Assembly: GCF_014267175.1 (NCBI RefSeq)
Contig: NZ_JACMTR010000002.1
Location: forward strand, 2,319,501-2,383,500
Reading direction: 5' to 3'
Length of the DNA: 64,000 bases
Origin: Pseudonocardia sp. C8
GTDB taxonomy: Bacteria > Actinomycetota > Actinomycetes > Mycobacteriales > Pseudonocardiaceae
The position numbers and the translations under genes are program-made. Shown piece after piece: positions 60,505-64,000 of the stretch. The first letter of the stretch is position 1, and each line of letters begins with the position of its first letter. Under the pieces are notes generated by a model. The model was given only the letters and a program-made list of their open reading frames with translations, was not told where the DNA came from and did not search any database.

Positions 60505-62442
60505 ATGACCGTCCGGGCCGACTTCGCCCGCACCGTCCGGGCCGCCGCCGCGGACGCGAACGTGCCCACGCTGCTGATGGTGCTCGTCCAGCTCACCGGC
60601 GAGACGCGCTGGCTGGACGAACCGTACCGGCCGGTCCGCGGCCGGGGCCTCGACGAGAACGACACCGGCGGGCTCCCCGGGGCGGTCCAGGACGAGATCC
60701 GGGCGGCGGCAGCCGAGGCGATGATCGCCTGGCACCACGGCGACCCGATGCGGATCCCGCATCCGGACGAGGCCCTGCTGACCAGGATGCTGTCGGTCGC
60801 CATGGGGGAGGAGATCCCCGCCGAGTACGGCCCGATGATCGCCGACGACCTCCGCGTCATCATCGGTGGACAGGACCGGCTCCCGGACATGTCGACGCCC
60901 CCGCCCGGCTTCTCGGCCGTCGTCGTCGGCGCGGGGATCTCCGGCATCCTGGCCGCGCACCGGCTGCGTGAGGCGGGGGTGGCGTGCACGGTCCTCGAGG
61001 CGGACGAGCGCGTCGGCGGCACGTGGTGGCGCAACCGCTACCCGGGCTGCGGCGTCGACGTGCCCAGCCACCTCTACTCGTACTCCGGCATCGAGGCCGA
61101 CTGGCCGCACTACTACGCCGACCGCGACCAGCTCCAGGCCTACCTCGAGCGGGTCACCGACGAGTGGGCCGTGCGAGACCTGATCCGGTTCTCCACCCGG
61201 GTCCGGTCCGCGACCTGGGACGACGATCAGCAGCAGTGGGCCGTGGAGACCGAGGGACCGGACGGCACCCGTGCGACGATGCGGGCGAACGTCCTGGTCA
61301 GCGGGGTCGGTGCGTTCGGCACCCCGAAGCTCCCCGACCTGCCCGGCCGGTCCGCGTTCGCCGGCCGGTCCTGCCACACCGCCGAGTGGCCGGAGGATCT
61401 CGACCTCGCCGGGAAGCGGGTCGGCGTCATCGGCAACGGCGCGAGCGCGATGCAGGTCGTCCCGGCGATCGCCGGCACCGCAGCCTCGCTGACGGTCTTC
61501 CAGCGTTCCGCACACTGGGTCGCGCCGTTCGAGAAGTTCCGGCAGGAGATCCCCGAGGCCGTCCGCTTCCTGCTCCGCGAGGTGCCGCTCTACCGGTTCT
61601 GGTACCGGCAGCGACTGGCTTGGGTCCTCAACGACACGCTCTACGAGTCCCTCCAGCGCGATCCCGACTGGCCGGACCCGGAGCGCTCGATCAACGCGAT
61701 CAATGATGCGCACCGGCGGTACTTCACCCGCTACATCGAGCGGGAACTCGAGGGCCGGCCGGACCTGATCGAGAAGGTCGTCCCGGACTACCCGCCCTTC
61801 GGCAAGCGGATCCTGCTCGACAATGGCTGGTACCGGACCCTGCGACGCGACGACGTCGAGCTGGTGACCGAACCGATCGAGCAGATCCTGCCCGGCGGCG
61901 CGCGCCTGGTCTCGGGCCGGGAGGTCGAGTTCGACGTGCTGATCTTCGCCACCGGGTTCGACGTCGTCCGGTTCCTCGCCTCGTTCGAGGTGGTCGGCCG
62001 GGACGGCCGCACGCTACGCGAGGCCTGGGACGACGACGATGCGCAGGCCTACCTCGGGACCGTCGTGTCCGGGTTCCCGAACATGTTCTGCCTGTACGGG
62101 CCGAACACCCAGGCCGGCCACGGGGGCAGCCTGATCTTCTACCTGGAGTGCCAGATGCGCTACGTGCACAGCGTGCTGGACGGGATGTTCCGCACCGGTG
62201 CGGCCGTTGCGGAGGTCCGGTCCGAGGTCCAGGAGAAGTACAACGAGAGCGTCGCCGCGGCGCACGAGCGGATGATCTGGACCCATCCGGGCGTCACGAC
62301 CTACTACCGCAACGCGAAGGGCCGCGTGGTGGTGAGCAACCCCTGGCGGGTCGTCGACTGGTGGTCGATGACCAGGCGGGCGGATCCGGCGGACTTCGAC
62401 CTCCGGCCGGCGGCGAACGACGGGTCGGGGGTGCACCGGTGA
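60505..62442 (+). CDS. Baeyer-Villiger monooxygenase, 4-hydroxyacetophenone-monooxygenase type
   Basis: A 645-residue FAD/NADPH enzyme inserting oxygen next to a ketone to give an ester or lactone. The Baeyer-Villiger fingerprint FAGRSCHTAEWP is at about residues 285-296, between two Rossmann motifs (GAGISG near 142 and GVIGNGASAMQ near 306); ATGFD follows. The ~130-residue N-terminal extension (NVPTLLMVLVQLTGE) and the end KGRVVVSNPWRVVDWWSMT match 4-hydroxyacetophenone monooxygenase (640 residues) rather than shorter cyclohexanone types. ATG 60505 has GGAAGG upstream; ATG 60472 or GTG 60463, overlapping the previous stop, are alternatives. It overlaps the next gene by GTGA. Confidence 0.9.
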   Translation: MTVRADFARTVRAAAADANVPTLLMVLVQLTGETRWLDEPYRPVRGRGLDENDTGGLPGAVQDEIRAAAAEAMIAWHHGDPMRIPHPDEALLTRMLSVAMGEEIPAEYGPMIADDLRVIIGGQDRLPDMSTPPPGFSAVVVGAGISGILAAHRLREAGVACTVLEADERVGGTWWRNRYPGCGVDVPSHLYSYSGIEADWPHYYADRDQLQAYLERVTDEWAVRDLIRFSTRVRSATWDDDQQQWAVETEGPDGTRATMRANVLVSGVGAFGTPKLPDLPGRSAFAGRSCHTAEWPEDLDLAGKRVGVIGNGASAMQVVPAIAGTAASLTVFQRSAHWVAPFEKFRQEIPEAVRFLLREVPLYRFWYRQRLAWVLNDTLYESLQRDPDWPDPERSINAINDAHRRYFTRYIERELEGRPDLIEKVVPDYPPFGKRILLDNGWYRTLRRDDVELVTEPIEQILPGGARLVSGREVEFDVLIFATGFDVVRFLASFEVVGRDGRTLREAWDDDDAQAYLGTVVSGFPNMFCLYGPNTQAGHGGSLIFYLECQMRYVHSVLDGMFRTGAAVAEVRSEVQEKYNESVAAAHERMIWTHPGVTTYYRNAKGRVVVSNPWRVVDWWSMTRRADPADFDLRPAANDGSGVHR

Positions 62443-63188
62443 ACGACCGCTTCTCCAAGACGGTGGCGATGGTGAACGCGGCGGCGGGCGCGGGGATCGG
62501 GGGAGCGGTCGCCCGGCGCCTGCTCGGTGAGGGGGCGTCGGTGATCGTGACCGACATCAGCCCGCGGCGGCTCGAGCGGCTCCGCGCGGAACTCACGGCG
62601 ACCGTCCCCGAGGAACGGGTGCTCGCCCGGGCGGTGGACGCTGCGGACGAGGCCGGCGTCACCGGGCTGTTCGCCGACGTCGACGCCGCGTTCGGCCGTC
62701 TCGACGTGCTCGTCAACAGCGTCGGGCTCAACCGGCTCGCCCCGTTCCCGGACACCGACCTGGACACCTGGAACCGGGTGATCGGGACCTCGCTCACCGC
62801 GCACTTCCTGCACGCCCGTGCAGCGTGGCCGTTGCTGCGGCGATCGGCGGCTCCGTCCGTCGTCAACGTCTCCTCGCTGGCCTCCGAGTCACCGGCCCCG
62901 TTCGGCGAGGTCGCCTACGCCGCCGCGAAGGCCGGTGTGCTGGGGCTGACCCGGGCGCTCGCCGCGGAAGGCAGTCGCGACGGGATCCGGGCGAACGCGG
63001 TCGTGCCCGGGCTGATCTGGAACGACAGTCTCACGAAGGCCGTCGACCCGGACTACGTGCAGGCCTACCGGGCGAGGCAACCCCTGGGGCGCGACGGTGA
63101 CCCGGACGAGGTCGCCGACGTCATCCTGTTCCTCGCCTCGCCCGAGAGCAGGCATGTCACGGGACAGGCGATCCGGGTCGCGGCCTGA
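62439..63188 (+). CDS. SDR-family protein with altered cofactor motif
   Basis: A 249-residue short-chain dehydrogenase-fold protein. The Gly-rich motif reads NAAAGAGIGGA where TGxxxGIG is usual, so the first Gly is Ala. The rest is normal: VTDISPRR (Asp), NSVGLNRLAP in place of NNAG, NVSSLASES (Ser) and YAAAKAGVLGL (Tyr, Lys). Its GTG overlaps the stop of the monooxygenase, so it is translated with it. Cofactor affinity may be changed. Possibly it oxidises an alcohol released from the Baeyer-Villiger ester. Confidence 0.88.
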   Translation: MNDRFSKTVAMVNAAAGAGIGGAVARRLLGEGASVIVTDISPRRLERLRAELTATVPEERVLARAVDAADEAGVTGLFADVDAAFGRLDVLVNSVGLNRLAPFPDTDLDTWNRVIGTSLTAHFLHARAAWPLLRRSAAPSVVNVSSLASESPAPFGEVAYAAAKAGVLGLTRALAAEGSRDGIRANAVVPGLIWNDSLTKAVDPDYVQAYRARQPLGRDGDPDEVADVILFLASPESRHVTGQAIRVAA

Positions 63189-63292
63189 GCCGGCAGCCCC
63201 CGGGGCGCCCGCGCCTGCGTGTTCCGCGATGATCCGGTGCGTACAATCTGCCGTGCGCGCACGCACGCTCGGTGATGATCGGAGGGCCCGGC

Positions 63293-64000
63293 ATGGCGGA
63301 GACCCAGCAGGTGGTCCGCCGCGGGCTGCTTCCCACCCACACCGCCCGGCGGATCCTGCGCGACTTCCACGAGCGCGGGCTCGAACCCGGTGACGGTCTC
63401 GCCGACGAGGCGACCCTGATCAAGCGGTACGAGGTCTCCCGCGGGACGTTGCGCGAGGCGCTGCGCCTGCTGACCTTCCTCGGTGCGGTCACGGTGAAGG
63501 CCGGCCCGAACGGCGGACCGCGCCTGGCCACGCCCGGGCCGGACGTGGTGGCCAGCGCCATGGGCATGGTGGTGCAGTTCCGCGGCGCGACCCTGCGGTC
63601 GGTGTTCGAGGCGCGGATCGCGGTGGAACCCGCGGTCGCCGCGCTCGCCGCCGCGCACCGCACCGAGCACGACCTCGTCCTGCTCGACGACTCCGTGGAC
63701 GCTCTGCGCCGCGCGCAACGGGTCCGGGGCCCGGAGTACGCGGTGCACAGCGGCCGCTACCACCTCCGGGTGGCGGAGGCCGCGCACAACGACGTGCTCG
63801 CCACCATCGTCCCGGCGCTGGCCACGATGACCACGACCGTGCGGTGGCGTTTCCCCCGGGGCAGCCGCGCCGAGCTGACCCGGAGGATCGCCGAGGCCGT
63901 CGAGGCGATCCGCGGGCAGGACGAGGCCGCCGCGTCGACGACCACCCGGGCCATGATCGAGTGGTTGGTCGGGGAGATCGAAACCCAGCAGAGGACCGTG
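63293..64000 (+). CDS. GntR/FadR-family (FCD) regulator, 3' end outside window
   Basis: At least 236 residues, open to the last base of the window. The N-terminal winged helix (DEATLIKRYEVSRGTLREAL, then RLLTFLGAV, about residues 42-70) is followed by a helical FCD effector domain (SVFEARIAVEPAVAALAAAH, VHSGRYHLRVAEAAHNDVLA, with likely metal-binding His). GATCGGAGGGCCCGGC precedes ATG 63293, and TACAAT at 63242-63247 may be its -10 box. It follows the monooxygenase operon and is the obvious candidate to bind the paired sites at 57954 and 57994. Only a short C-terminal piece is likely missing. Confidence 0.88.
   Translation, partial: MAETQQVVRRGLLPTHTARRILRDFHERGLEPGDGLADEATLIKRYEVSRGTLREALRLLTFLGAVTVKAGPNGGPRLATPGPDVVASAMGMVVQFRGATLRSVFEARIAVEPAVAALAAAHRTEHDLVLLDDSVDALRRAQRVRGPEYAVHSGRYHLRVAEAAHNDVLATIVPALATMTTTVRWRFPRGSRAELTRRIAEAVEAIRGQDEAAASTTTRAMIEWLVGEIETQQRTV

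Noticed and set aside
1..64000. CRISPR array, rRNA genes or intact insertion sequence
   Set aside because: I saw no regularly spaced repeats, no rRNA-like sequence and no transposase with terminal inverted repeats.

Overview
The window is high-G+C DNA with GTG/ATG starts, AGGAGG-type ribosome sites and start/stop overlaps between genes. It looks like an actinobacterium, probably Pseudonocardiaceae-like. The genus is an inference from protein flavour (NDMA-dependent, mycofactocin-type alcohol dehydrogenases, GAF-LuxR regulators, MHS-type permeases) and is not proven.

Bases 1-7,170 are the worn end of one or more integrated mobile elements. They hold the helicase part of a MobF-type relaxase cut by the window edge, two small accessory genes, a chimeric reading frame, a truncated and frameshifted phage prohead protease, a second frameshifted small gene, a tRNA 3'-end-like attachment-site remnant followed by a strong hairpin, and the last ~65 codons of a tyrosine integrase.

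Bases 7,350-63,190 are an almost uninterrupted catabolic region. Block A (8.9-16.9 kb) has an alpha-methylacyl-CoA racemase-like protein, an acyl-CoA dehydrogenase, a MaoC protein, a thiolase-fold protein lacking the thiolase Cys and His, a DUF35 protein, two family III CoA-transferases and a LysR regulator. The order resembles steroid side-chain retro-aldol cleavage. Block B (17.2-21.8 kb) has a metallo-hydrolase, an NDMA-type alcohol dehydrogenase, a PaaK-like ligase and a dienelactone-hydrolase-like protein. Block C (23.2-29.7 kb) has an SMP-30 lactonase, a second NDMA-type alcohol dehydrogenase, an aldehyde dehydrogenase, a permease and an MmgE/PrpD protein, flanked by two paralogous GAF-LuxR regulators. 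Block D (31.2-40.2 kb) has HyuA, HyuB, a small zinc-ribbon protein, an acyl-CoA synthetase, an internally duplicated barrel protein, an aldehyde dehydrogenase and an SDR. Block E (40.2-54.6 kb) has a hydrolase, a P450, two paralogous AraC regulators, an NTF2-like protein, an SDR, a second racemase-like protein, a second zinc-ribbon/HyuA/HyuB set, an aldehyde dehydrogenase, a cupin and a nitroreductase. Block F (54.6-64 kb) has MaoC, SDR, permease and SnoaL-like genes on the minus strand, then SDR, acyl-CoA synthetase, a 4-hydroxyacetophenone-monooxygenase-like Baeyer-Villiger enzyme and SDR on the plus strand, ending in a GntR/FCD regulator cut by the window edge.

Working model (inference): the region imports and oxidises branched or ketone-forming substrates. 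CoA esters are formed, racemised, dehydrogenated, hydrated and cleaved to ketones. The ketones are then carboxylated by HyuA/HyuB/zinc-ribbon complexes or oxygenated by the Baeyer-Villiger enzyme. Alcohols and aldehydes are oxidised by the alcohol and aldehyde dehydrogenases. Nine AT-rich ATATAT elements in front of units between 21.8 and 51.8 kb suggest a shared promoter or operator class.
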